From positions 682,001 to 746,000 of the forward strand of contig CAVYXK010000001.1 of NCBI GenBank assembly GCA_963772445.1: 64,000 bases of DNA. The letters are read 5' to 3'. This stretch comes from CAVYXK01 sp963772445 (GTDB lineage Bacteria > Pseudomonadota > Alphaproteobacteria > Acetobacterales > Acetobacteraceae). The position numbers were made by a program, and so were the translations under genes. The notes beneath the pieces are model-generated. The model saw only the letters and a list, made by a program, of their open reading frames with translations, did no database searches and had not been told where the DNA came from. Below are positions 46,226-56,515 of the stretch, in pieces (within the stretch, counting starts at the first letter, position 1; each line of letters begins with the position of its first letter).

Positions 46226-47028
46226 TTGCGTCAGGAAAGTCCTGGAAAGGAGGACGGATGTAGCCTGAAACCTTTCGGTGCGGTCCAGAGGGTTCAACTC
46301 CCTCCCGGTAAAGGCGCAGCCCGCCGGCCGGAAGCGAGCCTTGCACGGGTGACGGCGACGCCGCTCGTGAAGCGTAGGCAGCAGGTACCGAAGCCCGGGG
46401 TTGAGCCCCGACATCATGTTCGTGCTGGAGCCTTCGGCGTGTTGGGTCCGGGGGCAGCATCGACAGGACTGCAAATGGCGAGGTCCTGCCGATCCGGCCG
46501 GGGTCTGAGAGCCGGGCAGAGGTACGGGAGGGAACGCCAGGAAACCTGAGAGATCCCGTGCGTGCCCATGTGCAAACTGCCGGAGAGGGGCATACCGGCT
46601 GACCAAAGAGCCCAGGTCCGGAGGCGGCCCCCTGCCGCGCCGGGAGCGCTTCGGCGAACACGAAGACGGGGGAGCATGTGGAGCCCGGAACCGAATCCAT
46701 AAGGGACCGGGAATGCACGCGCAGGAAGTCGTAGCGCCTTCATCGGTCCTCGTGAAGTCGGGGAACCGGGACTCACCGGGACCCGATGGAGGGAAGGGAG
46801 GCGCCACGGAGAGAGAACCGTTGGCCGGAAACACGGGAGGGGACACTGAACCCCGCAAACCTGTCCACACAAGGACGACGGATAGCCGACTTGGCGAGGC
46901 GGCGGCGCGAGGTAGCGTTCATCGCTACACGGCCGCTGGCGAAACTCTCTCGTGAAGAACCGGATGCGGGAAACCTGCTCGTCCGGGTCTGTGAGGGGTG
47001 GGGGTGGTAACATCCCCACCTACTCGGC
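46226..47028 (+). ncRNA. ORF-less group II intron-like unit 1
   Basis: An 803-bp unit beginning TTGCGTCAGGAAAGTCCTGG. Near its 3' end it has a domain-V-like hairpin, GAACCGGATGCGGGAAACCT then GCTCGTCCGGGTC (46957-46989). This is followed by a domain-VI-like stem, GGGGGTGGTAACATCCCCAC, then CTAC. Group II introns start GUGCG and end AY; the start here is TTGCG. The catalytic triad position reads AAC rather than the usual AGC, so activity is doubtful. No reverse transcriptase is encoded. The plus strand is the RNA strand, opposite to the interrupted transposase. Confidence 0.65.
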
Positions 47029-47831
47029 TTGCGTCAGGAAAGTCCTGGAAAGGAGGACGGATGTAGCCTGAAACCTTTCGGTGCGGTCCAGAGGGTTCAA
47101 CTCCCTCCCGGTAAAGGCGCAGCCCGCCGGCCGGAAGCGAGCCTTGCACGGGTGACGGCGACGCCGCTCGTGAAGCGTAGGCAGCAGGTACCGAAGCCCG
47201 GGGTTGAGCCCCGACATCATGTTCGTGCTGGAGCCTTCGGCGTGTTGGGTCCGGGGGCAGCATCGACAGGACTGCAAATGGCGAGGTCCTGCCGATCCGG
47301 CCGGGGTCTGAGAGCCGGGCAGAGGTACGGGAGGGAACGCCAGGAAACCTGAGAGATCCCGTGCGTGCCCATGTGCAAACTGCCGGAGAGGGGCATACCG
47401 GCTGACCAAAGAGCCCAGGTCCGGAGGCGGCCCCCTGCCGCGCCGGGAGCGCTTCGGCGAACACGAAGACGGGGGAGCATGTGGAGCCCGGAACCGAATC
47501 CATAAGGGACCGGGAATGCACGCGCAGGAAGTCGTAGCGCCTTCATAGTACCTCGTGAAGTCGGGGAACCGGGACTCACCGGGACCCGATGGAGGGAAGG
47601 GAGGCGCCACGGAGAGAGAACCGTTGGCCGGAAACACGGGAGGGGACACTGAACCCCGCAAACCTGTCCACACAAGGACGACGGATAGCCGACTTGGCGA
47701 GGCGGCGGCGCGAGGTAGCGTTCATCGCTACACGGCCGCTGGCGAAACTCTCTCGTGAAGAACCGGATGCGGGAAACCTGCTCGTCCGGGTCTGTGAGGG
47801 GTGGGGGTGGTAACATCCCCACCTACTCGGC
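47029..47831 (+). ncRNA. ORF-less group II intron-like unit 2
   Basis: A direct tandem copy of unit 1 with the same length (803 bp). By eye the only differences are at the tip of a small hairpin in the middle of the unit (CTTCATAGTACCTCGTGAAG against CTTCATCGGTCCTCGTGAAG). Joined to its neighbours through TCGGC. Confidence 0.65.
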
Positions 47832-48633
47832 TTGCGTCAGGAAAGTCCTGGAAAGGAGGACGGATGTAGCCTGAAACCTTTCGGTGCGGTCCAGAGGGTT
47901 CAACTCCCTCCCGGTAAAGGCGCAGCCCGCCGGCCGGAAGCGAGCCTTGCACGGGTGACGGCGACGCCGCTCGTGAAGCGTAGGCAGCAGGTACCGAAGC
48001 CCGGGGTTGAGCCCCGACATCATGTTCGTGCTGGAGCCTTCGGCGTGTTGGGTCCGGGGGCAGCATCGACAGGACTGCAAATGGCGAGGTCCTGCCGATC
48101 CGGCCGGGGTCTGAGAGCCGGGCAGAGGTACGGGAGGGAACGCCAGGAAACCTGAGAGATCCCGTGCGTGCCCATGTGCAAACCGCCGGAGAGGGGCATA
48201 CCGGCTGACCAAAGAGCCCAGGTCCGGAGGCGGCCCCCTGCCGCGCCGGGAGCGCTTCGGCGAACACGAAGACGGGGGAGCATGTGGAGCCCGGAACCGA
48301 ATCCATAAGGGACCGGGAATGCACGCGCAGGAAGTCGTAGCGCCTTCATGGTACTCGTGAAGTCGGGGAACCGGGACTCACCGGGACCCGATGGAGGGAA
48401 GGGAGGCGCCACGGAGAGAGAACCGTTGGCCGGAAACACGGGAGGGGACACTGAACCCCGCAAACCTGTCCACACAAGGACGACGGATAGCCGACTTGGC
48501 GAGGCGGCGGCGCGAGGTAGCGTTCATCGCTACACGGCCGCTGGCGAAACTCTCTCGTGAAGAACCGGATGCGGGAAACCTGCTCGTCCGGGTCTGTGAG
48601 GGGTGGGGGTGGTAACATCCCCACCTACTCGGC
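47832..48633 (+). ncRNA. ORF-less group II intron-like unit 3
   Basis: Third tandem copy, 802 bp. It differs at the same hairpin tip (CTTCATGGTACTCGTGAAG, one base shorter) and at one further base (AAACCGCCGG instead of AAACTGCCGG). After CTACTCGGC the IS66 relic resumes. Confidence 0.65.
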
Positions 48634-48776
48634 AGAGCGCATGCCGACCAATGGCGAACTGGCCGGCGTCGTCGCTGACGACCACCCCTTCACGCGGGAA
48701 GTCGTGGGCATGGATGCTGCCCCACAGCGCGCCCTCGGTCGCGATCTGGACCGGGTCGGGGGTGACTTTCCCCAAG
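48634..48776 (-). pseudogene. IS66-type transposase relic, middle part
   Basis: Minus strand: PDPVQIATEGALWGSIHAHD, then FPREGVVVSDDAGQFAIGRH and ALC, the segment with the catalytic SDDAGQF Asp of IS66-like enzymes. Continues across the array into 45708-46225. The 5' boundary near 48776 abuts the 3' end of another broken gene, so the N-terminal third of the transposase was lost. Confidence 0.75.
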
Positions 48777-49154
48777 GATCCGTATGGCGTACGCAGCGTA
48801 CAGCTCCGTCGATACAAGAAAGTTGCCTTGAAGCGCACGTTCCCGTAAGGCGGGGCAAACTTCCTCCTGGACATCACGGCGGAGGTTGCCGAAGCAGGCC
48901 CTGATAGCAATTGCAACGATTTGGAAGATGGAGTAGAGTGTATCGATATTGTCGGCCAATGTAAGTACGGCGCTCTGTCTCGCATCGTCATTCAAGTATC
49001 GAACGGCTTGAACGACATGTTTAGCTACCGCGCCGTGCAGTCGAGTTTTCGCAAGCTCCCTGTTAAGGATTCCGATTATATCAATTTGATCCAACTCTTT
49101 CTTGAGACTCTCATAGTATGCATCGGCGGTTTCTGAGTAGGGGTCATATCGCAA
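48777..49154 (-). pseudogene. Unknown gene, truncated by the IS66 relic
   Basis: Reads RYDPYSETADAYYESLKKEL, then DQIDIIGILNRELAKTRLHG and SIFQIVAIAIRACFGNLRRD before running into transposase sequence. In the same frame it extends upstream past 49154 (DELAAAILRLTHLFSLNL) with no good start, so it may be the 3' part of the gene whose 5' end is at 49420, with a frame break near 49190. Helical; no family recognised. Confidence 0.45.
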
Positions 49155-49180
49155 ATTCAGCGAGAACAGGTGCGTGAGCC

Positions 49181-49420
49181 TCAGGATCGCGGCGGCGAGC
49201 TCATCATCCGATCAGCCTGCCCGACCGCGGTCACGGTGAGAGCCATCACCACGAACATCCCGATCGAAAGCCGGCCGCGGGCCGCATGGGCGCCAAGCCT
49301 GGGCGTCATCTTTGCATGAATGGCGGCGAGGCCACCGATGTGGATAATCACGTTCAGCACAATCACCGGCACACCGTACGCCCAGGCGTAGTACCATGGA
49401 GCGAAGTCGGCTACGTGCAC
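49181..49420 (-). pseudogene. Membrane protein N-terminal fragment
   Basis: From GTG 49420: HVADFAPWYYAWAYGVPVIV, then LNVIIHIGGLAAIHAKM, and a second hydrophobic stretch IGMFVVMALTVTAVGQAD. This looks like the two-helix start of a small channel-type membrane protein, with the frame lost near 49190. The start lies 3 bp downstream of the outer-membrane gene's stop. Confidence 0.4.
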
Positions 49421-49422
49421 TG

Positions 49423-50267
49423 TTAGAAGCTGAAGTTCACCGTGAGCATCGGCCCCTTCGGCGTCAGACGATCCACGACCGCACTGCCGCCCTGCTCGAA
49501 GGACAGATAGCGATAGCTGCCCGAGGCGGCGCCCCACTTGTTGAACTGGTAGCCCAGACCGGACGAGATCTGCCAAGTTAGTTGCGATCCGCCCGCGCCA
49601 ATGTCGAAATAATACCGGATGAACAGCTTGGTGTCACCAAGTCGGAACCGGCCCCGAATTCCTCCAATGCCGTTCCAGATCCCCTGTGAGCCGGAAATCC
49701 CGCCGATACCACCGAAGGTGGCCCCATTGCCCCGAGGGCCGGTCACTGTAAGTGCCAAGCTGTAATTTGTGTTGGCATTAACCGCAAGGTAGCGGAGCCC
49801 GGCAAACACATCGACATTGCCCCAGTCCCGCTGCAGCACGGTGTAGCCGCCAGCGAGAGTCCAGATCGCCATCTTGAAAGTCGTGCCGGTGCTGGTTTCC
49901 AGGGAGCGCGAGATCGGAATAGATGGCCGGCCGAAGAGGTCGATCGATTTGATGTTCACGTTACTGCTGGTGACACTTCCGGACGTTTGCCGAAAACATC
50001 GCGCCGATATCGAGGTGGGAATATAGATCGCCGGGTCCGACCGACACATCGGTTGGCAATTTGCCGCCGAGATCTGCCGGCAGGTTGTACTTCAACGACA
50101 GGTTGACGGCGGGGGACCACAGATTAGGGCGCGATATTGAATTGCCAGCCAGTCGTGGGGGAGGCCTGCCCAGCGCTCATAGGCTGCTGGGCGCGAGCCC
50201 CCCGCCAAGCACCCGCCACCAGCAGTAAGAGGAATGCCGCACCAATGAAGGTCCGATTGCGTATCAA
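49423..50267 (-). pseudogene. Beta-barrel outer-membrane protein, frameshifted twice
   Basis: Three consecutive frames form one protein. The first is a signal peptide from TTG 50267 (FIGAAFLLLLVAGAWRGARA, preceded by GGAGAG), ending WQFNIA. The second is LWSPAVNLSLKYNLPADLGG through DLYSHLDIGAMFSANV. The third is SIDLFGRPSIPISRSLETST to the barrel end GPMLTVNFSF. Frame changes lie near 50110 and 49990. The alternating beta pattern and terminal Phe fit a transporter-like barrel common in this bacterial group. Ligand unknown. Confidence 0.65.
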
Positions 50268-50871
50268 ACTCTCCGCTCGTCGGGTTTCCCGCGACCACCT
50301 GGTTAGCACCCGGAGCCTATATTCCGTAGCGGGACGAGTCGTGCAATGGGTCTCTTTGCACGAGCACGGCTGATCGCCGGGGCGCATCCATTACGGCGTC
50401 TGGACGACCTGGTAGTGCACTCCGTTGGCGCCATACGCTGGGGCGAGTCATGTTCCGCCACAGTCATATTCGTGTGGAAGCAGTCGCAGCCTTGAGGTGA
50501 GCCCGAAACGACATGTGGTGCTGCGACGCTTCATCTCGCGCGGGTGTTACGCGAGACCAATGGGCCGGCTACCACCGTAACGGGAATCGCCATGTCCTTG
50601 GGGTTTTGGGAGGCTTGGGCGTTCCGCCGCGGAATACAAAGCGTTGTTCGGCGAAACGCCTTCCGATACACTGCACCGTATTGCCGCGTAGCGGCTTACC
50701 TCGCCTGGATGTGGGATATATTTCTTGCCAATTTTGCATAGCGCGCTCCATCTACCCCTCCGACAAAGTCGGGAATGATGGATCGTATCCGGCCCGGTTC
50801 GGGTGGCCTTGTCCTGCCGCATCGGTTGACCGTACCATCGGCCGAACGGGAACTGCCCAAAGGGAACTGCC
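50268..50871. other. Intergenic, no gene seen
   Basis: About 600 bp between the divergent outer-membrane relic and pqiB. ORFs here lack ribosome sites and family similarity. The pqi promoter is expected in the last 150 bp; AAAGGGAAC precedes the pqiB ATG. Confidence 0.4.
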
Positions 50872-52570
50872 ATGAGTGATCTCACCGAGCCCCCGCCCCT
50901 GGCGCGGGCATCGACACGTCGCTCACGGCGTGTGTCGGTCATATGGATCGTGCCCTTGCTGGCGATCGCGATCGGCGCCTGGCTCGCGTGGGACACGCTT
51001 TCCAAAGAAGGACCAACCATCACCATTTCCTTCGAGAGTGGCGAAGGACTGCAGGCCGGCCAATCGCAACTCAAATACAAGGAAATTGTGTTCGGCACCG
51101 TCAAAAGTCTGACGCTCACGAGCAATCACTCTCGCGTGCTGGTGACGGTCGCCACAACGCGGCAGGCTGAACCTTTGCTCACCGACAAGACGGTGTTCTG
51201 GGTTGTCAGGCCGCGCATATCATTGGGCAACGTGTCGGGCCTCACCACACTTCTGTCCGGCTCCTTTATCGGCATGCTGCCGCCCGAAACCGCAGGCAAG
51301 CCGCAACACGACTTTACTGGACTCGAGGATCCGCCCCTCCTGCAAACGAATGTCCCTGGCCGTACTTTCCTGCTGAAAGCCAGCCGTCTTGGCTCGATTT
51401 CATTGGGATCGCCCATCTACTACCGCGACCTCCAGGCGGGTGAGGTGCTTGGCTGGGACTTTGCCGATATGGCGGAGAGTGTCACGATCCGCGCTTTCGT
51501 CCGGGCGCCATTTGATAGCTATGTGCATGACGAAAGCCGGTTCTGGAACGCCTCCGGCCTCTCTGTGAAGCTCGCCGGTGCGGGCGTTCAGGTCCAGCTC
51601 GAAGTCATTGCAGGCGCTTCTGCTCGGCGGGATCGCGTTTGATACACCTTCAGGCGACAGTCATGCGCCACCTACGGCAGCAAACCACGCGTTCCCGCTC
51701 TTTGTCGATCGGGATGCCGCGGAGGCTGCTTCCTACAGCCGCAGGGTTCCGGTCGTATCCTATTTCTCCGGCTCGGTTCGCGGACTTGGCCCCGGCTCCG
51801 AGGTGACGATGCACGGTCTCAAGGTCGGCCAGGTCACCGATGTACGCCTGGCGTACGATCGGGCCAAGGATGCGATCGTCGCGCCGGTGCATTACGAGAT
51901 AGAGCCGGAACGTATTCTTGGGGTCGGCGCCAAGGATGTCTTCAAGACCCCGGCCGAAGCAGCGGACGTGATGGTGAAGCGCGGCCTGCGGGCAACACTG
52001 CAGAGCGCCAGTCTGATCACCGGCCAGCAGGAGGTCGGGCTCGGTTTCGATACCAAGGCCCCGCCAGCGACGGTCACCATGGAGGGCCGGGACTTCGTCT
52101 TGCCGAGCGTCGAGAGCGGGGGGTTCGCCAGTCTCACAGCCTCCGCCACCGACCTGCTCAATCAGGTCAACACCATCCCCTTTACCCAGATTGGCCAACA
52201 ACTCGAGTCCATCCTGGGAGGGGTGAACGACGCAACGGCAAGCCCGCAGATGCGGCAGACCTTGAAGGACCTGTCTGCAATGGTCGCCAATGCCAATGAC
52301 ATGATCCGTCATCTGGACACGGGACTAACCCCGGCGACGAAGCAATTGCCCGAACTCACGTCCGGACTGGAGAAAACGTTGACCAGCGCCAACAAGCTTC
52401 TCCTCTCGCTGGATAATGCCTATGGCAACAACACCGATTTCGACCGGGAGCTCGAACGATTGCTGCGCCAACTCAATGAAGCAATGGGTTCACTCCGCTC
52501 GCTCGCCGACCTGCTGACGCGGCACCCCGAGGCGCTGATCAAGGGCCGGCCTGGCGGAGGCACGGAATGA
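50872..52570 (+). pseudogene. pqiB: PqiB-type MCE-domain protein, one-base insertion
   Basis: ATG 50872: a cytoplasmic start, one membrane helix (VIWIVPLLAIAIGAWLAW), then MCE domains beginning ITISFESGEGLQAGQSQLKY. Frame one ends after GAGVQVQLE; frame two resumes SLQALLLGGIAFDTPSGD and runs to 52570. One surplus A near 51603 explains the switch (CTCGAAGTCATTG; CTCGAGTCATTG expected). Repaired length is about 565 residues with three MCE repeats, as in PqiB, a periplasm-spanning lipid-transport tunnel. The stop overlaps the pqiC start. Confidence 0.85.
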
Positions 52571-53157
52571 GGCGCTCGTGGTCTTTCCGCACCCTGGCAG
52601 CGCTCGCACCTCTCGCGCTTTTCTCCGCCTGCTCTTCGCCTAACCCGGTGCTTTATACGATCGCGCCGGTATCCGGAACGCCGCAAGGTCGCGGGCCTGG
52701 CATCATCGTTCTGCAGCCGATCAGCCTTGCGCGTTACCTCGAACGTTCCGAAATCGTCCGCTCCTCGGAAAATTACCGCCTCGACGTCATGTCCAACGAT
52801 TGGTGGGGCGAGCCGCTGGGCGCCATGTTGAGCCGGGTGCTGATCGAGGAACTGAGCCAACGCCTGCCCCAGAGCACCGTCCTCAGCAGCAGCGGCGCGG
52901 TATCCGTTTCGCCGGACGCCACGGTTGAACTGAACGTGCAGCGGCTGGATGAAGACGCGGCGGGTCGCCTCGTGTTGCAGGCGCAGGCGAGCGTGGAGTT
53001 CAAGGGACGTGGAACGCCAATCGTGCGCAGCTTCCACTTCACGGACGCGCCACCGGTGCCAGGTACTCCGGGTGAGGTTGCGGCCATCAGCACCGCCGTG
53101 GGCCAGCTTGCGGACGGCCTTGTGTCGATGCTGCTCACAGGACCCGCGGGCCGGTGA
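52567..53157 (+). CDS. pqiC: PqiC-type outer-membrane lipoprotein
   Basis: 196 residues. Lipoprotein signal with lipobox LFSAC (Cys near 22), then PNPVLYTIAPVSGTPQGRGP; the ABC-transport-auxiliary fold follows (VLQPISLARYLERSEIV; NDWWGEPLGAMLSRVLIEEL). PqiC anchors the PqiB tunnel at the outer membrane. Overlaps pqiB by 4 bp and pqiA by 4 bp, so the three genes are translationally coupled. Confidence 0.85.
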   Translation: MRRSWSFRTLAALAPLALFSACSSPNPVLYTIAPVSGTPQGRGPGIIVLQPISLARYLERSEIVRSSENYRLDVMSNDWWGEPLGAMLSRVLIEELSQRLPQSTVLSSSGAVSVSPDATVELNVQRLDEDAAGRLVLQAQASVEFKGRGTPIVRSFHFTDAPPVPGTPGEVAAISTAVGQLADGLVSMLLTGPAGR

Positions 53158-54476
53158 AGCCCCTGCCGGCAATCCCGCCCACGCGGCTACACATCCGCGA
53201 ATGCCCAGGCTGCGGGCTGTTTCAGACCGTCCCCGCCCTGGCTCCCGGCACGACGGCCCGTTGCACCCGCTGCGGCACGGTCCTGCATCGCGCGTCGCGT
53301 CATCCCCTCGATCATAATATCGCGCTCACCGTGGCCGCACTCGCCCTCCTCATCATCATGTGCACAACAACGCTGATGAACGTGGAAACTGCCGGCATTA
53401 GACTGACCGCGGGCCTGTTTTCTGGACCAGAGGAACTGGTACGACGCGGCATGGGCGAGCTTGCCGCAGTTGTCGTATTCGTCACGGTACTCGCGCCTTT
53501 CGGCAAACTGATCTGCACACTCTACGTGTTGGTCCGGCTGCGCGAGACCAAACCTCCCCGTCACCTGCGCCGCGTCTTCGCCTTTGCCGAAAAGCTTCGT
53601 CCCTGGTCGATGATCGAGGTCTTCGTGTTCGGCGTCTTCGTCGCCTACGTGAAACTCGGCGACCTGGTGACGATTGGACTCCAGGCGGGCGTGTATGCGC
53701 TCCTGGCGCTCACCTTCGTCATCATCTGGGCCGACAGCGCGCTTGACCGCCAGGCCGTATGGGACGCGCTGGACTCCCGCGATGAGGCCAGTGATTTTTC
53801 CTGCCGCTCCAGCTCATCGCGCCGTGGGCTGCGGGGCGCGATCGGCTGCGAAACGTGTGGTCTTGTCAGCGTTCCGCGGGCAGCCGACCCATCCTGTCCC
53901 CGCTGCGAGACGGCCCTGCGCGCGCGGAAACCCAACAGCATAACGCGTACCTGGGCACTGGTGATCGCCGCTGCAATCCTCTACGTGCCCGCAAACTACT
54001 ATCCGGTGCTGACGGTCATGCAGCTCGGCGCCGGCCAGCCGAGCACGATCCTTGGTGGCGTAGAAGAACTGTTTGCAGCCCGCATGTACCCGCTCGCGGC
54101 GCTGGTGTTCGTCGCCAGCATCGCAATTCCGATGCTGAAGCTTGTCGGACTTTCTGTATTGCTGATCGCGACGCAGACTGGACACGCAGGATGGTTGCGG
54201 GACCGGACCCGCCTTTATCACATTGTGCGCTGGATCGGCCGGTGGTCGATGATCGACATTTTCATGGAGGCATTGCTCGGCGCACTGGTCCGGTTCGGCA
54301 ACGTGATCACGATCGAGCCCGGGATGGGCGCCGTTGCGTTCTGTTCGGTTGTCATCCTGACCATGATCGCTGCGGAGACGTTCGATCCCCGGCTAATGTG
54401 GGACGCCGCCAGGCGACAGGTCCTGCCGGCTGCAACCCCGTCGCTACAGATCAATCCGAAGCTTGGGGCTGGCTGA
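53154..54476 (+). CDS. pqiA: PqiA-type integral membrane protein
   Basis: 440 residues from GTG 53154. Two zinc-ribbon halves (CPGCGLF...CTRCG near residue 14, and CETCGLV...CPRCE near 230), each followed by four membrane segments, the duplicated PqiA architecture. MNVETAG and the PWSMIEVFVFGVFVAYVKLG motif are typical. Works with PqiB/PqiC in lipid movement across the envelope. The order B-C-A differs from the usual A-B-C. Confidence 0.88.
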   Translation: MKPLPAIPPTRLHIRECPGCGLFQTVPALAPGTTARCTRCGTVLHRASRHPLDHNIALTVAALALLIIMCTTTLMNVETAGIRLTAGLFSGPEELVRRGMGELAAVVVFVTVLAPFGKLICTLYVLVRLRETKPPRHLRRVFAFAEKLRPWSMIEVFVFGVFVAYVKLGDLVTIGLQAGVYALLALTFVIIWADSALDRQAVWDALDSRDEASDFSCRSSSSRRGLRGAIGCETCGLVSVPRAADPSCPRCETALRARKPNSITRTWALVIAAAILYVPANYYPVLTVMQLGAGQPSTILGGVEELFAARMYPLAALVFVASIAIPMLKLVGLSVLLIATQTGHAGWLRDRTRLYHIVRWIGRWSMIDIFMEALLGALVRFGNVITIEPGMGAVAFCSVVILTMIAAETFDPRLMWDAARRQVLPAATPSLQINPKLGAG

Positions 54477-54540
54477 TGCCGGGGGTGCCGACCCGCTCCC
54501 TGATCGACGCCAAGCGAGCGCACGATGCGCGTGCGGGCAC

Positions 54541-54657
54541 TCGAGAGCACTGCCAGGGTGATTGGAATTGGCAACGAGTCGTAGCTCTGGTCCGGCACCC
54601 TCACCCGCCGCGCTGCCGCGCGGCGACCTCTCCCGCAGCGCGGGAGAGGTGTAGGGG
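54541..54657 (+). repeat. REP-like repeat, left of the chemotaxis gene
   Basis: TCGAGAGCACTGCCAGGGTG at the start, a palindromic core CACCCTCACCCGCCGCGCTG-CCGCGCGGCG, then CCTCTCCCGCAGCGCGGGAG. The same run of about 95 bp, with small changes, is at 56416-56515, and a shortened form is at 59228-59250. Confidence 0.65.
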
Positions 54658-54787
54658 GACCCGGCGTTTCCAGTCAGGGTGAAGGCGCTCCAGACGCCCA
54701 AAAATGCAAATAGAGTTTTAAGGGAAGTCGCATATAGCCGCCCCCAGCAACAACCGTGATGACGCGACCTTCGATCTCGTCACCGGC

Positions 54788-56395
54788 TTGCAGACTATCC
54801 CCGAGGGCGGCTCGCCGAACGCCTTGCAGGACCATCTCAATGACCTCAGCAACAAGCAGCTCCCTGGGCTGCAGGCGATGTTCGACCTGCACGCGGATGC
54901 CAATCTCGTTCTGGGCCTGCTGATCGAGGCGGCCAACATCCCGGAGAAGGATCTGCTTCCCCCGGTGCACGATCGGTTCCGGGCGAGCGCCGACCGCCAG
55001 GAGAAGTCGATTGCCGCTCTGAAGGGCATTTCCGCGGCGCCCAAACTGAGCTCGGCAGTGGCTGATCTGTTGAGCTACGGTCGCGGCGACAGGAACATCT
55101 TCGAACTGCGTAGCGCAGAGCTCGAAGCGGCGGCTCAGGGCGAGACCGAGCTCGCCGCAAACCGCACCTTGGCGGCGGCACTGGAGCAGCAGGTTGGCTC
55201 GGTGGTCGATGCCAACCAGACGCGTGCTCATACGGCGACTGAGGCGGTTGCGCAGGCCATCGCCCGTGGCCGTCTTCTTCTGATTGTGCTTGCGGCCGCC
55301 AGCATGCTGCTGGCTATCGTTATAGCCGTATTTGCGATCGGGCGTAGCGTCGTGCGTCGCCTCTCCTTGCTGCGTGCCTGCATGGCCGATGTTGCGGGTG
55401 GCAATCTGGACGCGGTCATTCCACAGGGCGGGCACGACGAGATAGCGGAGATGGCGGCCGCGCTCGTGGTATTCCGCGACAATAGCCGCACGGCGCGGAC
55501 CCTGGAGAAAGCGGCCGAGACAGAGCGGCAGCAGATGGCCGAGCAGAGACGGGCCGAGCTTCTTTCGTTGGCGGAGAGCTTCGAGTCCAGTGTCCGAAGC
55601 GTCGTCGATTCGGTTGCGGGCGCCGCGAGCATGATGCAGTCCGTTGCCGAGAGCATGGTGAACACGGCGGACGAGACGAAGCGGCAAGCTACTGCCGCGT
55701 CAGACGCTTCGACACAAGCGGCGACCAACGTCGAGTCCGTCGCCATCGCCGCCGAGCAACTGTCGGTGTCGGCCTCCGAGATCGGCCACCGCATCCTGGA
55801 CTCCGCCAATGTCACGGCGAAGGCGGTGGCTGAGACGGAGCGCAGCAATCAGCAGGTGCAAGGGCTTGCTACAGCCGCGCGCCAGATCGGTGATGTGGTC
55901 CAACTGATCAGTGATATTGCGCGACAAACCAATCTTCTGGCGCTGAACGCAACAATCGAGGCCGCGCGCGCGGGTGAGGCGGGCAGGGGCTTTGCTGTGG
56001 TGGCGAGCAAGGTCAAAACGCTCGCTATGCAGACAGCAAAGGCAACCGAGCATATTGCCGCACAAATCCGCGACATCCAGAACACGACGAACGATGCGGT
56101 TGCCGCGATGCAAGGCGTCACGACCACGATCGGTTGTATCAGCGAGATTGCCGCAACGATCGGAGTCGCCATCGAGCGGCAGGATGCGACGACACGCGAG
56201 ATTGCCGGCAATGTGCAGCAGGCAGCACTTGGCACGCGTGGGGTCTCGGCGAGTGTCGCCGGTGTTACCCAGGCGGCTGGCGATACGGGCGAGGCAGCCA
56301 ATGTGGTTGTCACCTCGGCGGCCAAGCTTGCCGGTCAGGCGCAAACGCTGAGCCACGAAATCGATTGCTTCCTGGCGGGGGTCCGGGCGCGCTGA
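54788..56395 (+). pseudogene. Methyl-accepting chemotaxis protein, 5'-truncated
   Basis: The frame is open from a stop at 54716-54718, with no ATG; TTG 54788 is the nearest start. It retains part of the periplasmic helical sensor, one membrane helix (LLLIVLAAASMLLAIVIAVF), a HAMP domain (ACMADVAGGNLDAVIPQGGH), and a complete signalling domain with the hairpin tip DIARQTNLLALNATIEAARA then GEAGRGFAVVASKVKTLAMQ. The first membrane helix is missing, so membrane insertion would be wrong. REP-like repeats on both sides suggest a recombination origin of the truncation. Confidence 0.75.
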
Positions 56396-56415
56396 TCGCG
56401 GCGCCGGCGTTACCT

Positions 56416-56515
56416 GGAGCACTTTCAGGGTGGCCGGAATCTGCAACGAGTTGCAGCCCCGGCACCCTCAATCGCCGCGCTGCCGCGCGGCTACCTCTCT
56501 CGCAAGGGCGGGGAG
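56416..56515 (+). repeat. REP-like repeat, right of the chemotaxis gene
   Basis: Second copy of the 54541-54657 repeat in direct orientation (GAGCACTTTCAGGGTGGCCG; CACCCTCAATCGCCGCGCTG; CTACCTCTCTCGC). Confidence 0.65.

Noticed and set aside
46925..48324. Three repeated minus-strand frames of about 200 residues in the 803-bp units
   Set aside because: They are Pro/Ser/Arg-rich antisense frames of the structured intron-like RNA, repeat only because the DNA repeats, and show no protein family pattern.
46226..48633. CRISPR array
   Set aside because: Units are about 803 bp with no short repeat-spacer alternation and no cas genes.
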